The position numbers and the translations under genes were made by a program. 64,000 nt of DNA from Rhizobium sp. L1K21 (GTDB taxonomy: Bacteria; Pseudomonadota; Alphaproteobacteria; Rhizobiales; Rhizobiaceae). The DNA is taken from positions 1 to 64,000 of the forward strand of contig NZ_JAMXLE010000004.1 of the NCBI RefSeq assembly GCF_024055895.1, read 5' to 3'. Under the pieces are notes generated by a model. The model was not told the DNA's origin. It did not search any database and worked only from the letters and a program-made list of their open reading frames with translations. Each line of letters starts with the position of its first letter. Position 1 is the stretch's first letter. Of this stretch, positions 1 to 9,158 are shown piece after piece.

Positions 1-81
1 ACTTACCAGCAACTTCTGAAGATTTTCCAAGAGCGAAGGAGGTCGTCGCCAGCAGCGCCGCCGCCCTCGTCAGTGATTGGG

Positions 82-145
82 CTTATAGAACTACCCCCCT
101 CAGAGAGTCAACAACGAAATTCAAAAAACTGTCATTTTTTTCCAG
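82..145 (-). promoter_or_regulatory. Strong sigma70-type promoter, rRNA-operon-like, reading out of the left edge
   Basis: On the minus strand there is a -35 TTGACT (106-111), an 18-base spacer, and a -10 TATAAG (82-87) followed by a GC-rich discriminator (GCCC). An A/T-rich stretch lies just upstream of the -35 (112-145) and resembles an UP element. This combination is typical of strong, stringently controlled rRNA promoters in Hyphomicrobiales. The transcript would leave the window after about 75 bases, and that stretch has no convincing reading frame, which fits a 16S leader. The rRNA assignment is inferred; the promoter elements are seen. Between 146 and the hrpB start at 385 I see no gene. 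Confidence 0.5.
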
Positions 146-384
146 TGCATTGATTTTACTAGGTTATTTCAGCGCACCGATTCAGCGCTCTTGAAAACGG
201 TGCTTTTGAGGGGGCTGTTGAGGTCGCAATTCCCGAATCCTCGCAACGCCTGCGCTGTTTTCACAATATGCGGCGGAATATGCACCTTGCGTGTGCTTCG
301 GCGCACACATGAAACTGGCCTAATTGTCTTGCAATCGGCGTTCAAACGCGCGAATCCAAAGATCAACTGGATCCGGACTAGAAG

Positions 385-2862
385 ATGAAATTGGGTAGCG
401 AAACTCAAGGCGCGGATCGCCTTCCTGTGGAAGCAATTCTGCCGCAGCTGCTGGAAGCGTTGAGCGACGGCAATCGTGCGATCCTGTGCGCACCGCCCGG
501 CGCGGGCAAGACGACGCTTGTGCCTCTGCGCCTCCTGGACACCGCATGGAGAGAGGATCGTCGCCTCATATTGCTCGAACCGCGGCGTCTTGCAGCACGG
601 GCTGCCGCTCAGCGTATGGCAGATCTGCTTGGCGAGCCGGTGGGGCAGACGGTGGGTTACCGCATGCGGCTCGACAGCAAGATCTCCAACAAGACCCGCA
701 TTGAGGTGGTGACGGAAGGTGTCTTCACCCGCATGATCCTTGACGATCCGTCTCTGGACGGTATTGGGGCCGTTATCTTTGATGAGTTTCACGAGCGGTC
801 TCTAGAGGCTGATTTCGGGCTGGCGCTGGCGCTCGACGTGCAGGAGGCGTTGCGCGATGACCTGCGTATCATCGTGATGTCGGCCACGCTGGACGTGGAA
901 AAGACACAGCATGTGCTTGCCGGTGCGCCAGTTATTGAAAGTCGGGGCCGCAGTTTTCCGGTCGATATCCGTTATGAGGATCGCCCGCCGGGAGAACGCA
1001 TAGAGGAAAGCGTGACACGGTCTGTTGTCAAGGCACATGCTGAAGAAAGCGGGTCCATTCTCGCCTTCCTGCCAGGACAGGGTGAAATCAGGCGCGTTTA
1101 TGAGAGGCTTGAAGGCCACTTCGGCACCGGTACGTTTGTTGTTCCGCTCTTTGGCAATCTGTCAAAGAAGGAGCAAGACCAGGCCATCACTCCTCCGGCA
1201 GCCGGAACACGGAAGATTGTGCTGGCGACCTCGATTGCGGAAACCTCCATCACGATCGACGGTGTTCGTATTGTGATTGATAGCGGGTTTCAGAGGCTTC
1301 CTGTCTTCGAGCCGGCAACGGGCATGACGCGGCTGGAAACCGTGCGTGTTTCGCGCGCTGCAGCTGATCAAAGGGCCGGGCGCGCGGGCCGAACGGAGCC
1401 CGGCATCGCGATTCGGCTTTGGAATGCCGGACAGACGGCAGCCTTGCCGGCCCACACACCGCCGCAGATCCTGGCATCCGACCTGACCGGCTTTGTTCTC
1501 GATCTCGCCGCCTGGGGTGTATCCGATCCGGCAATGCTTCATTTTGCAGATCAGCCGCCCAAGGCGGCGCTTCAGGAGGCCCGCCAGCTTCTCATTTCGC
1601 TCGGCGCTCTTGATGACAGCTATGGCCTGACCACAAAAGGCAAGCAAATGCGCGCGCTTGGCCTGCCGCCGCGGCTCGCCGCCATGGTGGTTGCTGCAGG
1701 TGAACGGGGAGAAGCAAGGCAAGCGGCCCTGCTCGCCGTTCTTCTAGGCGAGCAGGGCCTTGGCGGAAGCGGGCTTGATCTTGATACGAGACTGGCGGGG
1801 TTCCAGCGAGACCGGAGCCAGCGGGCAGACGCAGCCAGGGGGCTTGCCCGCAAGATCGCGTCCAGCGTCAAAGGCCAATCTGATCGTGACGCGGCGGTGC
1901 ATGCAGGCGCACTGCTGATCGATGCATATCCTGACCGGATCGCCTTTCAGCGCGGCGGGCGGGGGCGGTTTTTGATGGCCAACGGGCGCGGGGGTGAAAT
2001 TCCGCCTGAGGAAGCGCTGGCAGGCTCGGAATTGATTGTGGTTGCCGATGCGACGGGGAAAGCGGGGAAGACGCGCATTCTTTCCGCAGCCGCCATTAGC
2101 CGCCAGGACATAGAAGACCGCCTGCCCGGCGCAATCATCACCGGCGAGCAATCGTATTTTGACCGGCAATCCCGTCAGGTACGTGCGCGTCGATCAACAC
2201 GCCTGGGTGCCATCATATTCGAGGAAACGCCTTTGCCCGCACCGACGGGCGACGCCGCCGCCAAAGCATTGGCCGAGGGGCTGCGCGCCCTCGGGCTTGA
2301 TGCAATCGACTTTGGCAAGGAGGCGCTGCAACTGCGTGAGCGGATTGGCTTCCTGCACCGAAGCCTCGGCTCACCCTGGCCTGACGTCTCAGATAATGCT
2401 CTGCTGGAAGGGCTGGATGACTGGTTCGTGCCGTTTCAAAGCGGTGTACGCAGCCTGGACAAGGTGACCCCTGCAAGCCTGAAGCAAGGGCTTCATGCAC
2501 TCGTGCCTTTTGATCTGCAGCGGGATTTGAACGTTCTGGCACCGACTCACTTCGAGACACCGGCAGGCCAGCGCCATCCTATTCAGTATGAAGGCGAAGA
2601 GCCCCTGCTCTCCGTCAGGGTTCAGGAGCTTTTCGGGCTGAAAGCGCACCCTTCCATTGCGGGCGGGCGCTGGCCGCTTCTCTTGGAGCTGACGTCACCG
2701 GCACATCGGCCCATTCAGACAACGCGGGATTTGCCGGGCTTTTGGGCCGGCAGCTGGAAGGATGTTCGTGCTGAAATGCGGGGGCGCTATCCCAAACACC
2801 CGTGGCCGGAAGACCCCGCCGAGGCTGAAGCCACGCATCGCGCCAAGCCGCGTGGACGTTAA
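385..2862 (+). CDS. hrpB: ATP-dependent helicase HrpB
   Basis: This is an 825-residue DEAH/RHA-family helicase of the HrpB type, close to the usual family length. Visible motifs are the Walker A GAGKTT at residues 39-44, the DEFH box at 133-136, SAT (motif III) at 166-168, and motif VI as QRAGRAGR near residue 330. The long C-terminal part matches the helicase-associated and HrpB-specific regions. HrpB unwinds nucleic acid using ATP; its cellular substrate is poorly defined in most bacteria. The ATG at 385 has only a weak purine-rich site before it (agaag). The gene stands alone, with a 39-base gap before the next start downstream, so read-through into the sensor kinase is possible. Confidence 0.95.
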   Translation: MKLGSETQGADRLPVEAILPQLLEALSDGNRAILCAPPGAGKTTLVPLRLLDTAWREDRRLILLEPRRLAARAAAQRMADLLGEPVGQTVGYRMRLDSKISNKTRIEVVTEGVFTRMILDDPSLDGIGAVIFDEFHERSLEADFGLALALDVQEALRDDLRIIVMSATLDVEKTQHVLAGAPVIESRGRSFPVDIRYEDRPPGERIEESVTRSVVKAHAEESGSILAFLPGQGEIRRVYERLEGHFGTGTFVVPLFGNLSKKEQDQAITPPAAGTRKIVLATSIAETSITIDGVRIVIDSGFQRLPVFEPATGMTRLETVRVSRAAADQRAGRAGRTEPGIAIRLWNAGQTAALPAHTPPQILASDLTGFVLDLAAWGVSDPAMLHFADQPPKAALQEARQLLISLGALDDSYGLTTKGKQMRALGLPPRLAAMVVAAGERGEARQAALLAVLLGEQGLGGSGLDLDTRLAGFQRDRSQRADAARGLARKIASSVKGQSDRDAAVHAGALLIDAYPDRIAFQRGGRGRFLMANGRGGEIPPEEALAGSELIVVADATGKAGKTRILSAAAISRQDIEDRLPGAIITGEQSYFDRQSRQVRARRSTRLGAIIFEETPLPAPTGDAAAKALAEGLRALGLDAIDFGKEALQLRERIGFLHRSLGSPWPDVSDNALLEGLDDWFVPFQSGVRSLDKVTPASLKQGLHALVPFDLQRDLNVLAPTHFETPAGQRHPIQYEGEEPLLSVRVQELFGLKAHPSIAGGRWPLLLELTSPAHRPIQTTRDLPGFWAGSWKDVRAEMRGRYPKHPWPEDPAEAEATHRAKPRGR

Positions 2863-2901
2863 GAAATTTGTATTCTTGGCGATTCGCGGTCAAAAGCTCA
2901 A

Positions 2902-4287
2902 ATGAACTCTCGCGAATTGCTCTTAAAAAGGCAGCGTCAAATGACACAGTCACTTTCCTATGAGGCGAAAAGCTTCGGACTTGGCGGACGAATCAGGCTT
3001 CAGACCCTTATCCGGCTGCGGTGGGTGGGCGCGATCGGTCAGGTGCTTGCTGTTCTTCTTGTTCATGTGTGGCTCGATTTCCACTTGCCCCTTCTGGCTG
3101 CCACTGTGCTGATCGGTGCCCTGGCGGTGGTCAATGTGGGGCTGTCGTTGCGCTACCCCCCGACTTACCGGCTTGAGCCTGGGCCCACTTTGGCTCTGCT
3201 CAGCTTCGATCTCAGCCAGATGGCGGGGCTGCTTTTTATCACCGGCGGACTGACCAACCCGTTCGCGCCGCTTCTGTGTGTGCCCGTTATCATCTCGTCT
3301 GCTTCGCAGCCCATCCGCTACACTGTGGCGCTGGGTGCATTGCTTCTGGTCTTTATCTCCGTTCTTGCATTCTCGCCGTTTCCACTGCCCTGGTATGAAG
3401 ACAGGCGTTTTTTCCTGCCGACCGAACTGCTGACAGGCACCTGGTTTGCCATTCTCTCGATGACCGCGTTTGCGGCCTTTTACGCCTACCGCGTTTCTGT
3501 GGAAGCCAACCAGCTCTCCGATGCGCTGGCGGCTACCGAACTTGTGCTGCAGCGGGAAAACCACCTGTCGCAGCTGGATGGGCTGGCAGCAGCAGCAGCC
3601 CACGAACTGGGGACGCCGCTTGCCACAATCAGCGTTGTGGCGAAAGAGATGCAACGCGCGCTCGGCAGCGACGAACGTTTCACGGAAGACCTGCAATTAC
3701 TGCAGAGCCAGACCAATCGCTGCAAGGATATCCTGCGCCGGCTGACAACACTCTCCACGGAAGATGAGGCCAGTTTGCGCCTCCTGCCGTTTTCTTCGCT
3801 TGTTGAAGAGGCAATGACGCCTTACCGGGAGTTCGGCATAAAACTGGAGTTGAAGGAAAAATCATCACGATCCGGCGAACCCGTGGGCCGGCGCAATGCC
3901 GGCATCATTTATGGTTTGGGCAACCTCATCGAAAATGCGGTCGATTACGCAAAGGATAGAGTCACCGTTACCACGGAATATGATTCGCTCAGGCTTCTGG
4001 TGGTCATTGAAGATGATGGGCCTGGCTATTCCAGCGACATTCTTCAACGCATTGGCGAGCCTTATGTCACCTCAAGAAGTCAATATGACAGTGCCGGCGG
4101 GTTGGGTCTTGGACTTTTTATTGCAAAGACGCTGCTTGAACGATCCGGCGCAAGGCTTAAATTCACAAATGGAAATAATGGCGCAAAAGTGATTGTCGAG
4201 TGGCCACGTAGCCGCATGGATGCGACTATGTTTATCGACGGCGACACAAACAGCCCGATCACTGCAGGCAATGCGGGCGACAATTGA
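2902..4287 (+). CDS. actS: Redox-sensing histidine kinase ActS/RegB
   Basis: This 461-residue membrane sensor kinase is of the RegB/PrrB/ActS family, which senses redox state and phosphorylates RegA/ActR. About six membrane segments fill residues 40-200. The family's ubiquinone-binding heptapeptide is intact as GGLTNPF (115-121). The H-box reads AAAAAHELGTPLATI with phospho-acceptor His234, and the redox-active cysteine region is present as NRCKDIL (Cys274). The C-terminal ATPase shows N-box NLIENAVDYA, DDGPGY and GGLGLGLF. An alternative ATG at 2941 would drop 13 residues. The response regulator starts 21 bases after this stop, so the two are probably co-transcribed. Confidence 0.93.
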   Translation: MNSRELLLKRQRQMTQSLSYEAKSFGLGGRIRLQTLIRLRWVGAIGQVLAVLLVHVWLDFHLPLLAATVLIGALAVVNVGLSLRYPPTYRLEPGPTLALLSFDLSQMAGLLFITGGLTNPFAPLLCVPVIISSASQPIRYTVALGALLLVFISVLAFSPFPLPWYEDRRFFLPTELLTGTWFAILSMTAFAAFYAYRVSVEANQLSDALAATELVLQRENHLSQLDGLAAAAAHELGTPLATISVVAKEMQRALGSDERFTEDLQLLQSQTNRCKDILRRLTTLSTEDEASLRLLPFSSLVEEAMTPYREFGIKLELKEKSSRSGEPVGRRNAGIIYGLGNLIENAVDYAKDRVTVTTEYDSLRLLVVIEDDGPGYSSDILQRIGEPYVTSRSQYDSAGGLGLGLFIAKTLLERSGARLKFTNGNNGAKVIVEWPRSRMDATMFIDGDTNSPITAGNAGDN

Positions 4288-4307
4288 CGAGAGAGAGTAC
4301 CGATAAG

Positions 4308-4859
4308 ATGACGGTTGAAGATGAAGCAATTGGCCCAGACCCTTCGCTGCTGATTGTTGACGATGATGGTCCATTTCTCAGGCGCATCGCGCGGGCGATG
4401 GAAGTGCGGGGTTTTGTCGTCGAGACAGCCGAATCGGTCGCAGAAGGCCATATGAAGGCCAAGGCTCATGCGCCAAAATATGCCGTGGTTGATATGCGGC
4501 TGGCCGATGGCAACGGGCTGGATGTGATTGAAACGATCCGGCGCAAACGTTCTGATGCCAAGGTAATTGTTCTCACGGGATACGGAAATATCGCGACCGC
4601 AGTGAACGCTGTTAAGCTCGGTGCTGAGGATTATCTGGCAAAGCCTGCAGATGCGGACGATATTTTCGCAGCGCTCGTGCGCACACCTGGCGACAAGATC
4701 GAACCACCGGAAAATCCGATGTCTGCCGACCGTGTTCGCTGGGAGCATATTCAGCGGGTCTATGAAATGTGCGACAGGAATGTTTCAGAGACGGCGCGGC
4801 GCTTGAACATGCACAGACGCACGCTGCAGCGCATCCTCGCCAAACGCGCCCCGAAGTAG
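4308..4859 (+). CDS. actR: Response regulator ActR/RegA
   Basis: This 183-residue regulator is the partner of the upstream kinase. The receiver domain has the acidic pair at the start (VDDD, about 17-20), phospho-acceptor Asp62 in VVDMRLADGNG, and the conserved Lys in YLAKPAD. The C-terminus is a Fis-type helix-turn-helix (NVSETARRLNMHRRTLQRIL), as in RegA/PrrA. The family controls redox-responsive genes such as those of respiration, nitrogen and carbon metabolism. I chose ATG 4308, preceded by GAGAGAG; a TTG at 4284 overlapping the actS stop would add eight residues. The proline-rich linker of RegA is short here. Confidence 0.93.
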   Translation: MTVEDEAIGPDPSLLIVDDDGPFLRRIARAMEVRGFVVETAESVAEGHMKAKAHAPKYAVVDMRLADGNGLDVIETIRRKRSDAKVIVLTGYGNIATAVNAVKLGAEDYLAKPADADDIFAALVRTPGDKIEPPENPMSADRVRWEHIQRVYEMCDRNVSETARRLNMHRRTLQRILAKRAPK

Positions 4860-4867
4860 AAGCAGGT

Positions 4868-5380
4868 TCAGAAACCGTCTTCACTTTCAGTCTGCAGCGT
4901 CTTTCCTTCCTGTTCGGCGGCCAATTCAGCTGCCAGAAGCCTTTGGGCTGCGGTGCGTGAATAGTTGAGCATCAACACCTTTCGTGTCGCGCCGCTCAGC
5001 TTATGTTCGGGCGCTTCGCGTATCATGTGCGCGCCGTAGCCGTCTGAGAGAAACAGACCGCACTCCTTGGGGAAAATTTCGAGCGGCACATCCTTGTGTG
5101 TAGCGAAGAAAAGCCTGTCGCAATGGCTGCGATACTCCGGCCATTTGCGATCGACGCGGAAGTCCTCGATCGAGGACTTGATTTCGATGATCCATATCTC
5201 TCCTTTGGCGGACACGGCCACGAGGTCAGCCCGGCGTCCGCTTGGCAGTGACAGTTCAGGCAGAACCGCAAAGCGCATGGAATGCAGCAAACGCTGCATG
5301 CCCCGGCGAATCAGCAGCGCCCGCTCAGATTGGCGCCCGTCTTCCAAAGGATTGTTTGAATGGAGCGAAAGAATCGTCAT
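4868..5380 (-). CDS. mmcB: MmcB family DNA repair protein (PD-(D/E)XK nuclease fold)
   Basis: This 170-residue protein matches the MmcB family, named from a DNA-damage-response protein of Caulobacter. A restriction-endonuclease-like core is visible: Asp52 in GRRADLVAV, then beta-strand WIIEIKSS with Glu66 and Lys68, giving the D...ExK catalytic pattern. It is therefore likely a nuclease acting in DNA repair. It converges on actR with only 8 bases between the stops. I looked for an alphaproteobacterial LexA box upstream and found no good one. The family assignment is by motif and overall sequence recognition. Confidence 0.85.
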   Translation of the reverse strand: MTILSLHSNNPLEDGRQSERALLIRRGMQRLLHSMRFAVLPELSLPSGRRADLVAVSAKGEIWIIEIKSSIEDFRVDRKWPEYRSHCDRLFFATHKDVPLEIFPKECGLFLSDGYGAHMIREAPEHKLSGATRKVLMLNYSRTAAQRLLAAELAAEQEGKTLQTESEDGF

Positions 5381-5555
5381 AGGCCCATCTTAGCAGTCAA
5401 CTTGTTGCAAAAAAGCCAGCTCGCGAATTTTTGAATGTTCCCAGTGATGTTTGGCTGGGGCGAGTATTGCAATATTAAGACTGTTCGCCATACATCTCGT
5501 TGCAATGCCGGCGGGGGACGAGCCGGGAGAGACTCCACCTCAATCAGAGAAAACA

Positions 5556-6209
5556 ATGCGCCTGCGCACTTCAGCTTTTATTCTTTCACTTTCCGCTCTC
5601 TCCATTCTCACCGGCTGCACGACGTCGTCTGACAGTGGCGCGGTAGAGACCACCCAGGTCTTCACCAACTCTTATGGCGTGACCAAAGATGCCGGCTACA
5701 CACTGCCTGCCATCCCGATCAACAGACTGAATCCCAAATATCAGCGCCAGATCGTGAGCTACAGCACCAGCGAGCGTCCCGGTACGATCGTGGTCGATAC
5801 GCCGAACCGCTTTCTTTATTATGTGCTGCCCGGCGGCAAGGCTGTTCGTTATGGCATTGGCGTCGGCAAAGCCGGTTTCGCCTGGAAGGGTGAAGCCTAT
5901 GTTGCATGGAAGCAGGAATGGCCGACGTGGCATCCGCCGCGGGAAATGGCTGAGCGCAAGCCGGACGTCGCCCGTTATGTGGAAGACGGCATGGGCCCTG
6001 GCCTCAACAACCCGCTGGGCGCACGTGCGCTTTATCTCTTCAACGAGAAGGGCCAGGATACGCTGTTCCGGCTGCACGGAACGCCGGTCTGGTCTTCCAT
6101 TGGAACGGCCGCCTCTTCCGGCTGCATTCGCCTGATCAATCAGGACATCATCGACCTTTACAAGCGCGTCAAACCTGGTCGCAGCGCAAAGGTTGTTGTT
6201 CTGCAGTAG
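5556..6209 (+). CDS. L,D-transpeptidase lipoprotein (YkuD/ErfK domain)
   Basis: This is a 217-residue secreted enzyme. The start at 5556 is chosen because it gives a clean lipoprotein signal peptide (MRLRTSAFILSLSALSILTG) with lipobox LTGC and lipidated Cys21; an upstream GTG or similar start would place 35 charged residues before it. The YkuD catalytic region is complete, with HGTP (His174) and SSGCIRL (Cys190). Such enzymes form 3-3 peptidoglycan cross-links or attach proteins to peptidoglycan in the periplasm; Hyphomicrobiales carry many paralogues and use L,D-cross-links heavily. It is transcribed alone and ends at a bidirectional terminator shared with glcB. Confidence 0.9.
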   Translation: MRLRTSAFILSLSALSILTGCTTSSDSGAVETTQVFTNSYGVTKDAGYTLPAIPINRLNPKYQRQIVSYSTSERPGTIVVDTPNRFLYYVLPGGKAVRYGIGVGKAGFAWKGEAYVAWKQEWPTWHPPREMAERKPDVARYVEDGMGPGLNNPLGARALYLFNEKGQDTLFRLHGTPVWSSIGTAASSGCIRLINQDIIDLYKRVKPGRSAKVVVLQ

Positions 6210-6231
6210 TTCTCAGAACCAGGAGATCAAG

Positions 6232-6261
6232 AAAAAGGCCGCCCAGTGGACGGCCTTTTTT
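6232..6261. terminator. Bidirectional rho-independent terminator between ldt and glcB
   Basis: A GC stem (ggccg at 6237-6241 pairing with cggcc at 6251-6255) is flanked by A5 on the left and T6 on the right, so it can end transcription from both directions. It sits between two convergent genes, the L,D-transpeptidase and malate synthase G. Confidence 0.8.
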
Positions 6262-6265
6262 GCTT

Positions 6266-8425
6266 TTAAGATGCTTGCTTTGCCTTCAGCTCCAGGCGAC
6301 GGCGATGCAAGACGGGTTCGGTATAGCCGTTGGGTTGTTCGCGACCCTTGAGTACCAGATCAAGGGCTGCCTGGAAGGCAATTGAACTCTCAAAGTGCCC
6401 ATCCATCGGCATATAGGCCGGATCGCCGGCGTTCTGCTTGTCGACCACCGCAGCCATGCGCTTCATGGTTTCCAGGATCTGTGCTTCGCTGACAATGCCG
6501 TGGTGTAGCCAGTTGGCCATGTGCTGGGAGGAGATGCGCAACGTTGCGCGGTCTTCCATAAGGCCGATATTGTTGATGTCCGGCACCTTGGAGCAGCCGA
6601 CACCCTGATCGATCCAGCGGACAACATAACCCAGAATACCCTGGGCATTGTTGTCGAGCTCGGCCTGAATTTCCTCCGGCGTCCAATTGGGCCGCGGGGC
6701 GACCGGGACCGAGAGAATATCCGACAGCTTTGCCTTTTCGCGCGATCGCAGCTTGTTCTGGACCTCAGCGACATCAACGGCATGGTAGTGTGTCGCGTGG
6801 AGGGTCGCCGCCGTGGGAGAGGGAACCCAGGCGGTGTTGGCGCCGGCTTTGGGATGGCCGATTTTCTGCTCCAACATTGCCGCCATCAGGTCCGGCATGG
6901 CCCACATGCCCTTGCCGATCTGAGCGCGCCCGGAAAGACCGCAGGCGAGGCCCACATCGACGTTCCAGTTTTCATAGGCCGAAATCCAGGCGGCCTGTTT
7001 CATGTCGCCCTTGCGGATCATTGGGCCGGCTTCCATGGATGTGTGGATTTCGTCACCGGTGCGATCGAGGAAGCCGGTATTGATGAAGACGACCCGTTCC
7101 GATGCGGCGCGAATGCACTCTTTCAGGTTCACCGTGGTGCGGCGTTCTTCATCCATAATGCCCATTTTCATGGTGTTCTTCTTCATGCCGACCGCTTGTT
7201 CGGCGCGGTCGAAAATCTCGCAGGCGAAGGCGACCTCTTCGGGACCGTGCATCTTGGGCTTGACGACATACATGGAGCCGGCGCGCGAATTGGCGCGTCT
7301 GCCATTTTCACCGACGTCATGCAACGCAATCAACGCTGTCACTGCGGCATCCATGATGCCTTCCGGCACTTCATTTCCGTTCGCGTCCAAAACGGCAGGG
7401 TTGGTCATCAGGTGACCGACATTGCGAACCAGCATCAGCGAACGACCGGGCAAGGACGCCTTCTCGCCGCTTGGGCTCAGGAACTCGACATCGGGGTTCA
7501 GGGCGCGAACGAAGGTCTTTCCGCCTTTGCTCACCTCTTCCTGCAGGTCTCCCTTCATCAGGCCGAGCCAGTTGCGGTAAACGCCGACCTTGTCTTCGGC
7601 ATCAACGGCAGCGACGGAATCTTCGCAGTCCATGATCGTGGTGATGGCTGATTCGAGCGTCACATCAGCAATTCCTGCCGGATCGCCCTTTCCAATGGGC
7701 GAGCTCGGATCGATTTCGACAATCATATAGAGATTGTTCTTCGTCAGCACGATTGCGGTCGGGCTTTCCGGTGTGCCGCGATAGCCGGCAAACTGGGCCA
7801 CATCAATCGGCCCGGTGGTCCCATTCGGCGTCTTCACCACAAGCGCGCCGTCCTTGATCTCAAAGCCCTGCGCCACACTCCAGCTTTCGCCATCAAGCGG
7901 CACCGAACGATCGAGGAAATCACGCGCCCAGGCGATGACCTTGCCGCCGCGTTCAGGATCATATCCGCCACCCCTTGGCGGTTCGCCCAAAGCATCGGTG
8001 CCATAAAGCGCATCATAGAGAGAGCCCCAGCGCGCATTGGCAGCGTTCAGTGCATAGCGTGCATTGGAAACCGGGACGACCAACTGAGGACCGGCAATTT
8101 CGGAGATTTCCGGATCGACATTCTCCGTCGAAATCTGAAAGTCACCGCCTTCGGGGACCATGTAGCCGATTTCCTTCAAGAAGCCCTGATAGGCCTCCAG
8201 ATCCGTCGGTGCACCATTCTCCTTATACCATGCATCAATTTTCAGCTGCATTGCATCACGCTTTTCAAGAAGCGCGCGGTTTTTGGGTGCCAGATCGGCA
8301 ACCATGGCCGCAAACGCGCTCAGAAACGCTTCCGGATCAACACCAGTTCCCGGCAGTGCTTCGTCTACGAGAAAATCATGCAGCTTCGAATCAATCTTCA
8401 GGCCGTATTTTTCTGTCATCGCCAT
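6266..8425 (-). CDS. glcB: Malate synthase G
   Basis: This 719-residue enzyme condenses glyoxylate and acetyl-CoA to malate and CoA (glyoxylate cycle or glycolate use). It has the G-form length and signatures, including [32 protein letters not shown] and [11 protein letters not shown] place the start at 8425 because GGGAG lies 8 bases upstream of that ATG; a further ATG at 8419 is also possible, and an open frame runs 16 codons further up to 8473 without a better ribosome site. No isocitrate lyase gene is in the window. It is monocistronic, ending at the shared terminator. Confidence 0.96.
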   Translation of the reverse strand: MAMTEKYGLKIDSKLHDFLVDEALPGTGVDPEAFLSAFAAMVADLAPKNRALLEKRDAMQLKIDAWYKENGAPTDLEAYQGFLKEIGYMVPEGGDFQISTENVDPEISEIAGPQLVVPVSNARYALNAANARWGSLYDALYGTDALGEPPRGGGYDPERGGKVIAWARDFLDRSVPLDGESWSVAQGFEIKDGALVVKTPNGTTGPIDVAQFAGYRGTPESPTAIVLTKNNLYMIVEIDPSSPIGKGDPAGIADVTLESAITTIMDCEDSVAAVDAEDKVGVYRNWLGLMKGDLQEEVSKGGKTFVRALNPDVEFLSPSGEKASLPGRSLMLVRNVGHLMTNPAVLDANGNEVPEGIMDAAVTALIALHDVGENGRRANSRAGSMYVVKPKMHGPEEVAFACEIFDRAEQAVGMKKNTMKMGIMDEERRTTVNLKECIRAASERVVFINTGFLDRTGDEIHTSMEAGPMIRKGDMKQAAWISAYENWNVDVGLACGLSGRAQIGKGMWAMPDLMAAMLEQKIGHPKAGANTAWVPSPTAATLHATHYHAVDVAEVQNKLRSREKAKLSDILSVPVAPRPNWTPEEIQAELDNNAQGILGYVVRWIDQGVGCSKVPDINNIGLMEDRATLRISSQHMANWLHHGIVSEAQILETMKRMAAVVDKQNAGDPAYMPMDGHFESSIAFQAALDLVLKGREQPNGYTEPVLHRRRLELKAKQAS

Positions 8426-8618
8426 TTCTTTATCTCCCGCCGAGCGTGCCATGTTTGTTGCAATCTTTCGCATAACATCGGCCGGGTCAATCGGGAAAAA
8501 GTTTCAAAGATTTATGCCATAGTGGAAATAATTCCGGGCATTGGAGCGTTAAAACAGGCATGTTGCGATCTGGCTTCAAATGCTATGGCCTTGATGATTG
8601 AGACTGAAGGTGAACCTC

Positions 8619-9146
8619 ATGAAACGTAAATTTCGAACGGCGGCTTCGCTGACTGCCTGCCTTGGATTTTCGGTGATCGCGAGCGAGGCTTTCGCCAGCG
8701 ACGAGTACGCACCACAGCTGCCGGATATGGCCCTTTTCCGTACGATGCTGGAAGCAAACAAACAGCCTGGCTGGATCGCGTTTCGGAATTTTTCCGGACA
8801 ACAGCTGATTTATTTCACCGCGCTCCAGACCCTGAACTGCCGTCTTTCCAAGATCCGCTATTCCATCAATTCCGATGCGCTGGACAAGGAATTTCCGCTC
8901 GGCAAATGTGACCCGCAGCTGCCCTTCAATCTGCCGGAGGGCACAGAATACATTTATTTGAGTCTGCCGCCCGGCACGGCAAAGACCATTGCTGTTCAGG
9001 CTGTGTGGGATGATGGCGCAGGCAGCGAAATTGTCGTCTACAAGCCATGTGAGAATGTTGGGGAATCGACCTGCGCGCGCATCGAAACCATCAACAAGCC
9101 TGCAGCGATGCAGGAGGCTCCAGCTGCGCCAAATGATGGTCGTTGA
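8619..9146 (+). CDS. Conserved hypothetical secreted protein
   Basis: This is a 175-residue protein of unknown function. The ATG at 8619 follows aaggtgaa and opens a good Sec signal peptide (about residues 1-26, cut after AFA). The mature part contains four cysteines (TLNCRL, LGKCDP, YKPCEN, STCARI) that could form two disulfides in the periplasm. The middle, with NLPEGTEYIYLSLPPG, looks beta-rich. A TTG at 8598 would add seven residues and spoil the signal sequence. It diverges from glcB across a 193-base gap and converges on the P450 gene. I recognise no named domain. Confidence 0.8.
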   Translation: MKRKFRTAASLTACLGFSVIASEAFASDEYAPQLPDMALFRTMLEANKQPGWIAFRNFSGQQLIYFTALQTLNCRLSKIRYSINSDALDKEFPLGKCDPQLPFNLPEGTEYIYLSLPPGTAKTIAVQAVWDDGAGSEIVVYKPCENVGESTCARIETINKPAAMQEAPAAPNDGR

Positions 9147-9158
9147 TCTACCATATGT

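Noticed and set aside
1-75. Signal-peptide-like reading (LTRAAALLATTSFALG) on the minus strand at the left edge
   Set aside because: It has no ATG, GTG or TTG start before an upstream stop and lies just after a strong rRNA-type promoter, so a leader RNA explains it better.
5381-5460. LexA box upstream of mmcB (GTTC-N7-GTTC)
   Set aside because: The nearest match is GTTC with an 8-base gap to GTTT, which does not fit the alphaproteobacterial consensus.
6521-7651. 376-codon open frame on the plus strand opposite glcB
   Set aside because: It is antisense to a clearly identified malate synthase; its translation has the His/Gly/Arg-rich look of a shadow frame and no domain.
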